From: Pseudomonadota bacterium
GTDB lineage: Bacteria; Pseudomonadota; Gammaproteobacteria; Pseudomonadales; Oceanobacteraceae
Direction: 5' to 3'
NCBI GenBank assembly: GCA_023399105.1
Contig: JAEWQT010000307.1
Coordinates: forward strand, 1-5,935
DNA: 5,935 bases
Below, piece after piece: positions 1 through 5,935 of the stretch; the stretch's first letter is position 1; the number at the start of each line of letters is the position of its first letter. The notes under the pieces are model-generated. The model was not told the origin of the DNA, made no database searches, and was given only the letters and a program-made list of their open reading frames with translations. The translations under genes were made by a program, and so were the position numbers.

Positions 1-738
1 GCCTTTGAGCGCGCCGATGGTAAGCAAGCCTGGTCGTATGAAACCGCCATGCCGGTGTTAACCGTGCGGGGTACCGGTGCGCCGCTGGTGCTGGATCAGT
101 TTGTGGTTACCGGCTTTGCCACCGGCAAAGTGGTGGCACTGGATAAAACCCTGGGAATTCCGCGCTGGGAAGTACGGTTGGCCAGCCCGGACGGTCGTTC
201 TGAATTGGAACGCCTGGTTGACATTGACGGCCAGCCAGTCTGGGAAGAAGGCATTATTTATGCGGCCAGTTATCACGGTAATGTGGCAGCGATCAGCCTG
301 AACGGCGAACCCCGCTGGCAGGAGGCGGGTTCTTCCTACGGCCACCCCGAGCTGGCGCTGGGTAACCTGTACCTGACCCTCGACAATGATGTGATTCAGG
401 CTTACGACCAGAATAATGGCGCCCGAGTGTGGCAGCAGCCAGCGTTATCCGGGCGCAAACTGGGCCAGATCACCGCCCATGGTCGCTGGCTGGCGGTAGC
501 CGATAACGATGGTTATCTGCATCTGCTGAGCCAGGTGAATGGTGAATTGGCAGCACGCCGGTTGCTGCGGCCGAAGCCGCTGCACATCGGCTATCCTAAT
601 CAGACCGAAGCCACCAACTGGCGCGCGGTGCGCGGCAAGCACATGGGTATCCGCAGTGCATTGCTCAGCACGCCGGAAGGTTTGTTGGTGTACACCAACA
701 CGGGTGAATTATTGTTGCTGGAGATTCGCGACCGTTAA
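1..738 (+). CDS. bamB: Outer membrane protein assembly factor BamB, 3' part (5' end outside window)
   Basis: The reading frame is open from base 1 to the TAA at 736-738, giving 245 C-terminal residues; full-length BamB is about 380-390 residues, so roughly the first third is missing. BamB is a lipoprotein of the BAM complex, which inserts beta-barrel proteins into the outer membrane. It folds as a beta-propeller of PQQ-like repeats. Several blades are visible here, each with a small residue, a short turn carrying G or NG, and an aromatic: VVALDK...[43 protein letters not shown] and [14 protein letters not shown]. The position directly before der supports the call, because bamB-der is a conserved gene pair. 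The last part carries about 20 extra residues (near 565-636) compared with my recollection of E. coli BamB. The lipoprotein signal lies outside the window. The ATG at 49 is internal and is not the true start. Confidence 0.93.
   Translation, partial: AFERADGKQAWSYETAMPVLTVRGTGAPLVLDQFVVTGFATGKVVALDKTLGIPRWEVRLASPDGRSELERLVDIDGQPVWEEGIIYAASYHGNVAAISLNGEPRWQEAGSSYGHPELALGNLYLTLDNDVIQAYDQNNGARVWQQPALSGRKLGQITAHGRWLAVADNDGYLHLLSQVNGELAARRLLRPKPLHIGYPNQTEATNWRAVRGKHMGIRSALLSTPEGLLVYTNTGELLLLEIRDR
683..700. repeat. Perfect 18-bp palindrome inside the 3' end of bamB
   Basis: TGTTGGTGTACACCAACA is a perfect inverted repeat with no spacer, centred between 691 and 692. It encodes the residues around LVYTNT of BamB and lies about 107 bp before the der start. 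A 9+9 palindrome is expected well under once by chance in a window this size. Twofold symmetry of this size resembles an operator for a dimeric repressor, but I recognise no specific regulator. It may simply be a codon coincidence. Confidence 0.4.
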
Positions 739-761
739 GCGCGGGCGGCACGGCAACTCTG

Positions 762-787
762 AACGGGGCATTGGCCCCGTTTCTTAT
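762..787 (+). terminator. Rho-independent terminator or attenuator between bamB and der
   Basis: AACGGGGC (762-769) pairs perfectly with GCCCCGTT (774-781) around an ATTG loop. The stem is 8 bp and GC-rich, followed by a broken T tail (TTTCTT around 780-785). It lies 24 bases after the bamB stop and 20 bases before the der start. The tail is weaker than those of the other terminators here, so partial read-through into der is likely. Confidence 0.7.
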
Positions 788-793
788 TGAATT

Positions 794-799
794 TGAGGT
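794..799 (+). promoter_or_regulatory. Ribosome binding site that sets the der start
   Basis: TGAGGT contains the GAGG Shine-Dalgarno core at 795-798, 8 bases before the ATG at 807. This supports ATG 807 over an in-frame TTG at 771, which sits inside the terminator hairpin and would add 12 residues not found in the family. Confidence 0.85.
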
Positions 800-806
800 T
801 ACACGA

Positions 807-2306
807 ATGGTTCCTGTTATAGCGCTGGTCGGACGTCCTAACGTTGGTAAATCCACGCTGTTCAACCGCCTGACCAAAACCCGCGATGCGCTGGTGGCGG
901 AAATTGCCGGCCTGACCCGCGACCGTAAATACGGCGAGGGCAAAGTGGGCGACCGCCCCTTTATCGTGATTGATACCGGCGGTATCACCGGCGAAGAAGA
1001 GGGCATTGATGCGGCCATGGCGCAGCAAAGCTATCTGGCCATTCAGGAAGCCGACATTGTGTTCTTCATGGTCGATGTGCAGGCCGGTCTGGTCGCTGCC
1101 GACCGTATGATCGCTGAACACCTGCGCCGCAGCGGCAAACACGCCTATCTGGTGGCGAATAAAATCGACGGCAAAAACCCCGATATCGTGCTGAGCGAAT
1201 TTTTTGAGCTGGGCATGGGCGATCCGTTGCCGATTGCCGCCGAGCATAACCGTGGCATCAACGCCCTGATCGATTATGTAATGGACGAGCTGCCGCAGGA
1301 CGAACAGGCCGAAAACGACGCCTATTTCGCCGAACTGGATGGCGAAGAATTACCGCCGCCGCACGAAGAGCTGAATGTTAAGGGCATTAAAATTGCCGTA
1401 GTCGGCCGCCCCAACGTGGGTAAGTCTACCCTGGTGAACCGCTTTCTGGGTGAAGACCGGGTGGTGGTGTACGACGAAGCCGGTACCACCCGTGACAGTA
1501 TTTATATTCCCTACGAGCGCCACGGTCAGGACTACACATTGATCGACACCGCCGGGGTGCGCCGGCGTAAGAACATTGTTGAAGCGGCCGAAAAGTTTTC
1601 CATTATCAAAACCCTGCAGGCCATTCAGGATTGCCACGTCTGTATTCTGGTACTGGATGCCCGTACCGGCATTGTCGAGCAAGACCTGCACATGCTCAGC
1701 TTCGTGCTCAACTCCGGCCGCGCGCTGGTGCTGGCCATTAACAAGTGGGACGGTATGGATGCCGATGCCAAGCAGCGCGTCAAAGATGAAATTGACCGCC
1801 GCTTTGAGTTTTTAACCTTCGCCGAAATGCACTTTATTTCAGCGCTGCACGGTACCGGCGTTGGTCATCTGTACGAGTCGGTCGATAAAGCCTACCAGTC
1901 GGCCATGGCGAAATGGCAAACCAGTATGCTCACCCGCATTCTGGAAGATGCCGTCTCCAGCCATCAGCCACCGGTGGTGCGTAACCGCCGGCCGAAGCTG
2001 CGTTATGCGCATCAGGGTGGCTCGAACCCACCGATTATTGTGGTGCACGGCAACCTGGCCAAAGAATTGCCCGATGATTACAAGCGCTATCTGGCCAACA
2101 CCTTCCGCCGCGTGCTGGAAATTCAGGGTACTCCCATCCGCATGGAATTCCGCCAGGGCGATAACCCCTACGCCGATAAAGAGAAAGAAATCCGTCACTC
2201 CAGCAAACGACGGGCAGAAGCGGTGGAGCGGACCACCAATAAACGCAAGATCAAAGCTGAAAAGGCGCGCAAACAGTTGCGTAAAAGCTACAAAAAACCG
2301 ACCTGA
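807..2306 (+). CDS. der: Ribosome-assembly GTPase Der (EngA)
   Basis: The product is a 499-residue cytoplasmic GTPase needed for maturation of the 50S ribosomal subunit, and essential in bacteria where tested. It has two tandem G domains, the hallmark of Der. Domain 1 shows the P-loop GRPNVGKS (9-16), DTGG (56-59) and NKID (118-121). Domain 2 shows GRPNVGKS (200-207), DTAG (247-250) and NKWD (312-315). An acidic linker (about 160-188) joins them. A KH-like domain follows (about 384-470), including IIVVHGN and the conserved [12 protein letters not shown] stretch, then a Lys/Arg-rich tail (466-499) suited to rRNA contact. Length matches the usual 440-500 residues. ATG 807 is chosen from the Shine-Dalgarno spacing and because [15 protein letters not shown] is the normal N-terminus. 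All catalytic motifs are intact. The gene follows bamB with a hairpin between them, and I see no convincing separate promoter. Confidence 0.98.
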   Translation: MVPVIALVGRPNVGKSTLFNRLTKTRDALVAEIAGLTRDRKYGEGKVGDRPFIVIDTGGITGEEEGIDAAMAQQSYLAIQEADIVFFMVDVQAGLVAADRMIAEHLRRSGKHAYLVANKIDGKNPDIVLSEFFELGMGDPLPIAAEHNRGINALIDYVMDELPQDEQAENDAYFAELDGEELPPPHEELNVKGIKIAVVGRPNVGKSTLVNRFLGEDRVVVYDEAGTTRDSIYIPYERHGQDYTLIDTAGVRRRKNIVEAAEKFSIIKTLQAIQDCHVCILVLDARTGIVEQDLHMLSFVLNSGRALVLAINKWDGMDADAKQRVKDEIDRRFEFLTFAEMHFISALHGTGVGHLYESVDKAYQSAMAKWQTSMLTRILEDAVSSHQPPVVRNRRPKLRYAHQGGSNPPIIVVHGNLAKELPDDYKRYLANTFRRVLEIQGTPIRMEFRQGDNPYADKEKEIRHSSKRRAEAVERTTNKRKIKAEKARKQLRKSYKKPT

Positions 2307-2339
2307 TTCAGATCGGAACATTGCTGCATTATTTTCACT

Positions 2340-2363
2340 AAAAGGGGTGTTTGCCCCTTTTTT
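2340..2363 (+). terminator. Rho-independent terminator after der
   Basis: AAAAGGGG (2340-2347) pairs with CCCCTTTT (2354-2361) around a TGTTTG loop, and the T run continues to 2363. It begins 33 bases after the der stop. The shape is classic, and it ends the bamB-der unit before the chemoreceptor gene. Confidence 0.9.
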
Positions 2364-2369
2364 ATCGGC

Positions 2370-2410
2370 TTTTCTGCCATTTTTTTCACAAGCCTTGTGA
2401 TGGCAGAAAA
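2370..2410. repeat. Bulged inverted repeat in the der-chemoreceptor intergenic region
   Basis: The outer arms TTTTCTGCCA (2370-2379) and TGGCAGAAAA (2401-2410) are perfect 10-bp complements. Nested inside, TCACAA (2386-2391) and TTGTGA (2395-2400) pair around GCC. The two stems stack directly on the right side, while six T's (2380-2385) bulge out on the left. No T run follows on the plus strand, so it is not a normal terminator for der, which already has one immediately upstream. It ends 17 bases before the candidate sigma-28 -35 box, so it could be an operator, an insulator or a remnant repeat. Its function is unknown. Confidence 0.6.
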
Positions 2411-2427
2411 TAACCGGCCGATGCAGA

Positions 2428-2454
2428 TCAAGTTATGGTGCAATTGTCCGATAA
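2428..2454 (+). promoter_or_regulatory. Candidate sigma-28 (FliA) promoter for the chemoreceptor gene
   Basis: The -35 element TCAAGTTA (2428-2435) and -10 element TCCGATAA (2447-2454) are separated by exactly 11 bases. The known FliA consensus is TAAAGTTT-N11-GCCGATAA, with TCAAG common in pseudomonads. The -35 matches 6 of 8 positions of the enteric form and the -10 matches 7 of 8. Transcription would start near 2461, giving a leader of about 100 nt. Chemoreceptor genes are typical late flagellar (FliA-dependent) genes, so the context fits. Confidence 0.72.
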
Positions 2455-2460
2455 CATATT

Positions 2461-2563
2461 GGTAAGGTGGCGCATCTGGACTAAAAATAAAGGGGTAGCC
2501 AAATACGTCTGCAGAGGCAGATTGTGTCGGAGCTGCTGCTGATTACATAACAGTGAGGTTTGC
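2461..2563 (+). other. Predicted 5' leader of the chemoreceptor mRNA, with ribosome binding site
   Basis: About 100 non-coding bases lie between the inferred transcription start and the ATG. TGAGGT (2554-2559) contains a GAGG core (2555-2558) 5 bases before ATG 2564, a good Shine-Dalgarno site. A small hairpin is possible at 2508-2521 (TCTGC/GCAGA around AGAG). I recognise no riboswitch or other conserved RNA class here. Confidence 0.5.
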
Positions 2564-4177
2564 ATGACCAGATTTCTGGGTTCGTTGTCGGTTCGTCAAA
2601 AATTAATGTTCAGCTTTGGCCTGCTGGCCGTTCTGATGCTGGTGGTGGCGCTGACCATCTCTGTGTCATTACGCAATATGGCTGTGGCAGAAAGTAAGGC
2701 ACGGGAAGAAATGGCGGTGACGCTGCTGCAGTTTGACCGGGAAATCGGTCATCTGGTGTGGGCCAATAATCTGGCCAACAGCATTATGTTCAGCCGACCT
2801 TTCGCCGGCAAACTGGACCCTACCCAATGTGAGTTCGGTACTTGGTATGACCAGTTCCGCCGCAGTGATGCCTACCGCAATGCCATGCCGGCACTGAAGC
2901 GGGCGCTGGACAGCCTGGATCAGCCCCATAAAGACTTGCACGCCAGTGCGCGGGACGTATTGGCCAATCCGCAAAGCGCCCTGTCGGTATACGACAATAA
3001 AACCATGCGTCACTTAAGCGATATGCGCGCAGCGTTTAATACCGTGCGTACCTTGCTGCAGGAACAGCAGGAAATTTACATCGCCGAATCCGAGGCGGCT
3101 TCAGAGCGTGCCAGTGTGGTGGTGTGGGTCGCGACCGGTATTACCGCCGTGCTGGCGCTGGGGTTGGCGATTCTGCTCAGTCTGCTGATTTCCCGGCCTC
3201 TGAAAGCTCTGAAGAAAAAAGCCGAACAGATTGCCGGTGGCGATCTGACCATGGCGCCGATGCGCATAGAATCCACGGATGAAGTGGGCCAGGCCAGCCA
3301 GGCTTGTAACCAGATGCAGATTCAGCTCAGTGAACTGATTCGTGGTCTGGTAGATTCCGCCCAGACGCTGGCCCATGAAGCCGATGTGGTAGCGGAAACC
3401 ACGGCTCAGACCAATATGGATCTGCAGAAGCAGGCTATGGAAATTGATCAGCTGGCGACCGCCATGAACGAAATGGCTGCCACCATTACCGAAGTGGCCC
3501 AGCATGCGCAGAATACCTCGGAAGCCACCGGCGAGTCGCAGCGCTTTGCCGAAACCGGCCAGAGCACGGTGCGCACGGTGATTGATTCCATTCGCAAACT
3601 GGCCACCGGTGTTGATGAGGCATCCGGCGTGATCGCCAACGTGCGTCAGGAAAGTGTGAACATTGGTGCCATTCTCGACACCATTCAGGCCATTGCCGAG
3701 CAAACCAACCTGCTGGCTCTGAACGCCGCCATTGAGGCCGCCCGTGCCGGTGAACAGGGCCGTGGTTTTGCCGTGGTGGCCGATGAAGTGCGGACCCTGG
3801 CGGCGCGTACACAGCAATCGACCTCGGAAATTAAAACCCTGATCGACCGCTTGCAGCAAAGCTCGTCCAGTGCGGTAACCAGCATGGAAAGTGGCGTGAA
3901 ACAGGCTAACTACAGCGTGCAGGAAGCGGATAAAGCCGGTGAGGCGTTACAGCAGATTACCGGTTCGGTGACCACCATTACCGATATGACCCATCAGATT
4001 GCCAGCGCTACCGAAGAGCAGAGCCTGGTGGTGAAAGAGATGGACCGTAACCTGATTCAGGTAAACCACCTAACCGAACAAACCAAAGAGCGTTCACGTT
4101 CGGCGGATGAAGCGGCGGAAAAACTGGGCAAAACCGCCAAAGTGCTGCTGGGGTATACCCAACGGTTCAAATTCTGA
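2564..4177 (+). CDS. Methyl-accepting chemotaxis protein with a CZB-like periplasmic sensor domain
   Basis: This 537-residue inner-membrane chemoreceptor should signal through CheW/CheA to the flagellar motor. A short basic N-terminus precedes TM1 (about 14-35). The periplasmic region (about 36-183) is followed by TM2 (about 184-209), a HAMP domain (about 208-262, with the RPL start) and a long cytoplasmic coiled coil. The hairpin tip at 379-413 is almost canonical ([19 protein letters not shown] and then [12 protein letters not shown]). Likely methylation regions lie near 290-315 and 470-490. The sensor region carries H63-x-x-W66, C89-E-F-G-T-W-Y95 and P121-H122-K-D-L-H126. This is the His/Cys/His/His pattern of the chemoreceptor zinc-binding (CZB) domain, whose zinc-thiolate centre senses zinc or oxidants in studied proteins. 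There is no C-terminal NWETF-like CheR/CheB tether; the end is TQRFKF. A sigma-28-type promoter upstream suggests co-regulation with flagella. The receptor class is certain; the ligand is inferred. Confidence 0.95.
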   Translation: MTRFLGSLSVRQKLMFSFGLLAVLMLVVALTISVSLRNMAVAESKAREEMAVTLLQFDREIGHLVWANNLANSIMFSRPFAGKLDPTQCEFGTWYDQFRRSDAYRNAMPALKRALDSLDQPHKDLHASARDVLANPQSALSVYDNKTMRHLSDMRAAFNTVRTLLQEQQEIYIAESEAASERASVVVWVATGITAVLALGLAILLSLLISRPLKALKKKAEQIAGGDLTMAPMRIESTDEVGQASQACNQMQIQLSELIRGLVDSAQTLAHEADVVAETTAQTNMDLQKQAMEIDQLATAMNEMAATITEVAQHAQNTSEATGESQRFAETGQSTVRTVIDSIRKLATGVDEASGVIANVRQESVNIGAILDTIQAIAEQTNLLALNAAIEAARAGEQGRGFAVVADEVRTLAARTQQSTSEIKTLIDRLQQSSSSAVTSMESGVKQANYSVQEADKAGEALQQITGSVTTITDMTHQIASATEEQSLVVKEMDRNLIQVNHLTEQTKERSRSADEAAEKLGKTAKVLLGYTQRFKF

Positions 4178-4222
4178 GCGTTTCTGATCGTCACGCGCAG
4201 AAAATTTCGCTGTAGACCGCAA

Positions 4223-4252
4223 GGCCGCTCATTAATATGAGCGGTCTTTTTT
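4223..4252 (+). terminator. Rho-independent terminator after the chemoreceptor gene
   Basis: GGCCGCTCAT (4223-4232) pairs with ATGAGCGGTC (4237-4246), including one G-T wobble, around a TAAT loop. Six T's follow (4247-4252). An upstream GACCGC (4215-4220) could compete for the right arm. This is a strong terminator, ending only 16 bases before the next start codon. Confidence 0.92.
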
Positions 4253-4268
4253 ATGCCAGCTATCTGCC

Positions 4269-5102
4269 ATGCAGCTGATTACCTTTGATCCCTACCGGAC
4301 ACTGAGTTACGCCCGTACCGAATACATCAAGCCTGAGTTGATGAACAACAACCTTGACCGGCTGATCGCTGCCGATGGCATTTTATTTCCGCAATACTGG
4401 CAGGTGAATGCACTGCTGTATGGGCTGAAAAAGCGTATTTTCCCCAGCCCGGCCAGTTATTACATTGGCCACGATAAAGTGGAAATGACCCGCTGCTTCC
4501 AGACCATTGCGCCGCAGCAGGTACCCTGGACCATCATTGAAGCCAATACTGCCACGGCCGCCGCGCAGGTGTGGGACAGCATGCCCTTGCCCTTTGTCGC
4601 CAAAATTCCGAAAAGCAGCATGGGCAACGGCGTATTTCTGATTGAAAACCAGGCCGATTGGCAGCGCTATCTGGCGCAAACCCCGGTAATTTATGCGCAG
4701 GAATATCTGCCCATTGACCGCGACCTGCGCATTGTTTGGGGGGGTAACCGCATTATCGGCGGTTACTGGCGGATTCAGGCGGAGCAGGGGTTTTACAACA
4801 ACGTCGCCAAAGGCGGCCAGGTAGAAACGGGTATTCTGCCGCCGGAAGCCTGCGCACTGGTGGAAAAACTGGCGCTGGGGCTGGGCATCGACCACGGCGG
4901 TTTTGATATTGCCATGGTCGGCCATCACCCCTATGTGTTCGAATTTAACCGTTTATTCGGCAACCAGGGGCTGGCGGGCATGCAGGATAAAATCGACGCC
5001 GCCATTCATGAGTATCTGGCCCAAAGCTGGGGCGATAACGAGCCGGACAACCCACTGACGCCCGATCTGGGTGACCAACCGAACCTGCCGGAAGCGGTGT
5101 AA
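4269..5102 (+). CDS. RimK-like ATP-grasp family protein, substrate unknown
   Basis: This 277-residue, probably cytoplasmic protein should form an amide-type bond by way of an acyl-phosphate, as ATP-grasp ligases do; its substrates are unknown. The ATP-grasp core is clear. K112 and the loop PKSSMGNGV (114-122) would bind phosphate. AQEYLPIDRDLRIV (143-156) supplies the hinge E145 and the D152/R154 pair. NNVAKGG (177-183) resembles the RimK N...GG motif. FDIAMV (212-217) and EFN (225-227) supply probable Mg ligands D213, E225 and N227. The first ~95 residues (FDPYRTL..., YIKPE, FPQYWQVNALLYG, YIGHDKVEMT) form a family-specific N-terminal part. The C-terminal ~25 residues are acidic and proline-rich. 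ATG 4269 is the first possible start, since a stop lies upstream at 4233 with no start codon between. No Shine-Dalgarno is visible. RimK itself is a closer relative than carboxylases, but RimK function should not be assumed. Confidence 0.85.
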   Translation: MQLITFDPYRTLSYARTEYIKPELMNNNLDRLIAADGILFPQYWQVNALLYGLKKRIFPSPASYYIGHDKVEMTRCFQTIAPQQVPWTIIEANTATAAAQVWDSMPLPFVAKIPKSSMGNGVFLIENQADWQRYLAQTPVIYAQEYLPIDRDLRIVWGGNRIIGGYWRIQAEQGFYNNVAKGGQVETGILPPEACALVEKLALGLGIDHGGFDIAMVGHHPYVFEFNRLFGNQGLAGMQDKIDAAIHEYLAQSWGDNEPDNPLTPDLGDQPNLPEAV

Positions 5103-5127
5103 AAACCACTTCCGGCAGGTCTGTTTT
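5083..5127 (+). terminator. Terminator overlapping the end of the ATP-grasp gene
   Basis: ACCTGCCGGAAG (5083-5094) pairs perfectly with CTTCCGGCAGGT (5109-5120), a 12-bp GC-rich stem, with three further inner pairs possible. CTGTTTT follows (5121-5127). The left arm is made from the last ATP-grasp codons. The stem also lies just beyond the stop of the convergent crotonase gene, so it could slow polymerase from both sides, although the minus-strand side lacks a T run. Confidence 0.78.
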
Positions 5128-5908
5128 AACGGCCTTTAAACTGGGCCGCGCGGCGTTCCATAAAAGAACGTACGCCTTCCATGGCATCGTCGCTGCGCAT
5201 CACCGCCGGCATATCATTAAATACCTGAGTTAACGCCGCCGTATCGCCGTGCAGACGGGCGGTTTTGGATGACTTCAGGGCTGCCTGTACGCCCAGCGGG
5301 GCGGCTGCGGCGATGCTGAGCGCCAATTCCCGGGCGCGGCTCTGCACGGTATCGGCACTGCACAATTCCGTAATCATGCCCCAGTCATAGGCCTGTTGGC
5401 CGGTAAATTCATCGCCGGTAAGCAGATACCGCTGCGCCCGCGCCCAACCGATTTCTTCCGGCAGCCGTACCGTGCCGCCACCGCAGGGGTAAATGCCGCG
5501 TTTCACTTCCAGTTGCGCAAACCGCGCTTCAGGGGTTGCCACGCGAATATCGGTGTTCAGCAGTAATTCCAGCCCGGAGGTGTAGCAAATGCCCTGTACC
5601 GCCATGACCAGCGGTTTGGTTAATATCTCGCCGCTGATGCCGTAAGGATCGAGATGCTCTGGTGGTAATTCCGGCATTTTTCCTTTAGCAAAAATCGGCG
5701 CCCATTTTTCCAGTTCCAGCCCGGCAGTGAAATGTTTGCCGTTGGCCTGAATCACGCCGACGCGCAATTCCGGATCGTGTTGCAGACGATACAGTGCCTG
5801 CGCCAGCTGAAAGAAACTGTCCGGGTCCAGCGCGTTCATTTTTTCTGGCCGGTTAAAGGTAATGGTCAGAATATGCTCGCTGCTGTCGATCAGAATTTTT
5901 TCGCTCAT
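5126..5908 (-). CDS. Crotonase-family protein (enoyl-CoA hydratase/isomerase superfamily)
   Basis: This is a complete 260-residue cytoplasmic protein of normal crotonase length, acting on an unidentified acyl-CoA. The N-terminal ITFNRPEKMNALD (16-28) is the usual opening strand and turn. FTAGLELEKW (60-69) corresponds to the first oxyanion-loop motif, normally AGADL. AVQGICYTSGLELLL (103-117) corresponds to the second, and IYPCGGGTVRLP (139-150) to the usual P-G-x-GG-T-x-R-L stretch. Two glutamates line up with the catalytic pair of rat mitochondrial hydratase: E114 in GLEL and E134 in FAQLEVKRG. Hydration or dehydration chemistry is therefore plausible. The position of the second oxyanion glycine appears to be S111. 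ATG at 5908 is preceded by a good Shine-Dalgarno. It lies convergent to the ATP-grasp gene and shows no functional link to it. A beta-oxidation or isomerase role is possible; substrate cannot be told. Confidence 0.9.
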   Translation of the reverse strand: MSEKILIDSSEHILTITFNRPEKMNALDPDSFFQLAQALYRLQHDPELRVGVIQANGKHFTAGLELEKWAPIFAKGKMPELPPEHLDPYGISGEILTKPLVMAVQGICYTSGLELLLNTDIRVATPEARFAQLEVKRGIYPCGGGTVRLPEEIGWARAQRYLLTGDEFTGQQAYDWGMITELCSADTVQSRARELALSIAAAAPLGVQAALKSSKTARLHGDTAALTQVFNDMPAVMRSDDAMEGVRSFMERRAAQFKGR

Positions 5909-5914
5909 ATCAAT

Positions 5915-5920
5915 CCCTCT
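5915..5920 (-). promoter_or_regulatory. Ribosome binding site of the crotonase gene
   Basis: On the minus strand AGAGGG (5920 down to 5915) lies 6 bases before the ATG that starts at 5908. It supports the chosen start. Only 27 bases upstream of the start are in the window, so the promoter cannot be judged. Confidence 0.85.
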
Positions 5921-5935
5921 TAAATATTGGAGGTC

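Noticed and set aside
114..130. Hairpin CTTTGCC-acc-GGCAAAG in bamB
   Set aside because: It is a short 7-bp stem inside conserved coding sequence with no T tail, and is likely chance.
771..806. In-frame TTG start that would extend Der by 12 residues
   Set aside because: It lies in the terminator loop and stem and has no Shine-Dalgarno, and the added residues do not fit the family. ATG 807 has a good site at correct spacing.
735..1247. A 170-codon minus-strand open frame across the start of der
   Set aside because: It is fully antisense to conserved G-domain sequence and shows no domain of its own.
2459..2487. Possible sigma-70 promoter TTGGTA-N17-TAAAAA before the receptor gene
   Set aside because: Each hexamer matches only about 4 of 6 positions, and the nearby sigma-28 match is far better. 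A secondary promoter cannot be excluded.
2461..2563. Cyclic-di-GMP or other riboswitch in the receptor leader
   Set aside because: A leader of about 100 nt before a motility gene made this worth checking, but I could not fit the conserved GEMM core or stems.
3101..3859. A 252-codon open frame on the minus strand across the receptor gene
   Set aside because: It is antisense to a clearly coding receptor, its product is His/Gly/Gln-rich with no recognisable domain, and it is best explained as a frame shadow of GC-rich codons.
4263..4270. TCTGCCAT repeated at 2373-2380 and 4263-4270
   Set aside because: An 8-base match in 6 kb is expected by chance, and the second copy lacks the inverted arm.
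1..5935. Defence island, prophage, integron, CRISPR or other mobile system
   Set aside because: All genes are housekeeping or common accessory types. I found no direct-repeat arrays, transposases, integrases, att-like sites or composition shift.

Overview
The window looks like ordinary chromosomal DNA from a moderately GC-rich gammaproteobacterium. The protein style (BamB, Der, a CZB-type chemoreceptor, a RimK-like ATP-grasp protein) suggests a marine Oceanospirillales/Pseudomonadales-type organism; that placement is inference from family resemblance, not a database match. No phage, IS element, CRISPR array, tRNA or rRNA was seen, and base composition looks even throughout. I found no multi-gene undescribed system. 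The most distinctive item is a flagellar-type promoter driving a chemoreceptor with a zinc-site-like periplasmic domain.

Layout: (1) 1-738 is the 3' part of bamB, an outer-membrane protein assembly lipoprotein whose start lies before the window. (2) A hairpin terminator or attenuator at 762-787 separates it from der (807-2306), a double-domain ribosome-assembly GTPase. The bamB-der order is widely conserved in gammaproteobacteria. (3) der ends with a strong terminator (2340-2363). The 257 bp after der also hold a bulged inverted repeat (2370-2410), a candidate sigma-28 (FliA) promoter (2428-2454) and a leader of about 100 nt. (4) 2564-4177 is a 537-residue transmembrane methyl-accepting chemotaxis protein. 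(5) A strong terminator (4223-4252) lies just 16 bases before a RimK-like ATP-grasp gene (4269-5102). (6) A crotonase-family gene (5126-5908) lies convergently on the minus strand, 23 bp away. A long stem formed partly from the last ATP-grasp codons sits in this junction.

The genes appear to be separate transcription units, each bounded by a terminator, except that der may rely on read-through from bamB. BamB and Der are housekeeping functions (envelope assembly, ribosome assembly). The receptor belongs to the motility regulon if the promoter call is right. The ATP-grasp and crotonase proteins have recognisable catalytic residues but unknown substrates.
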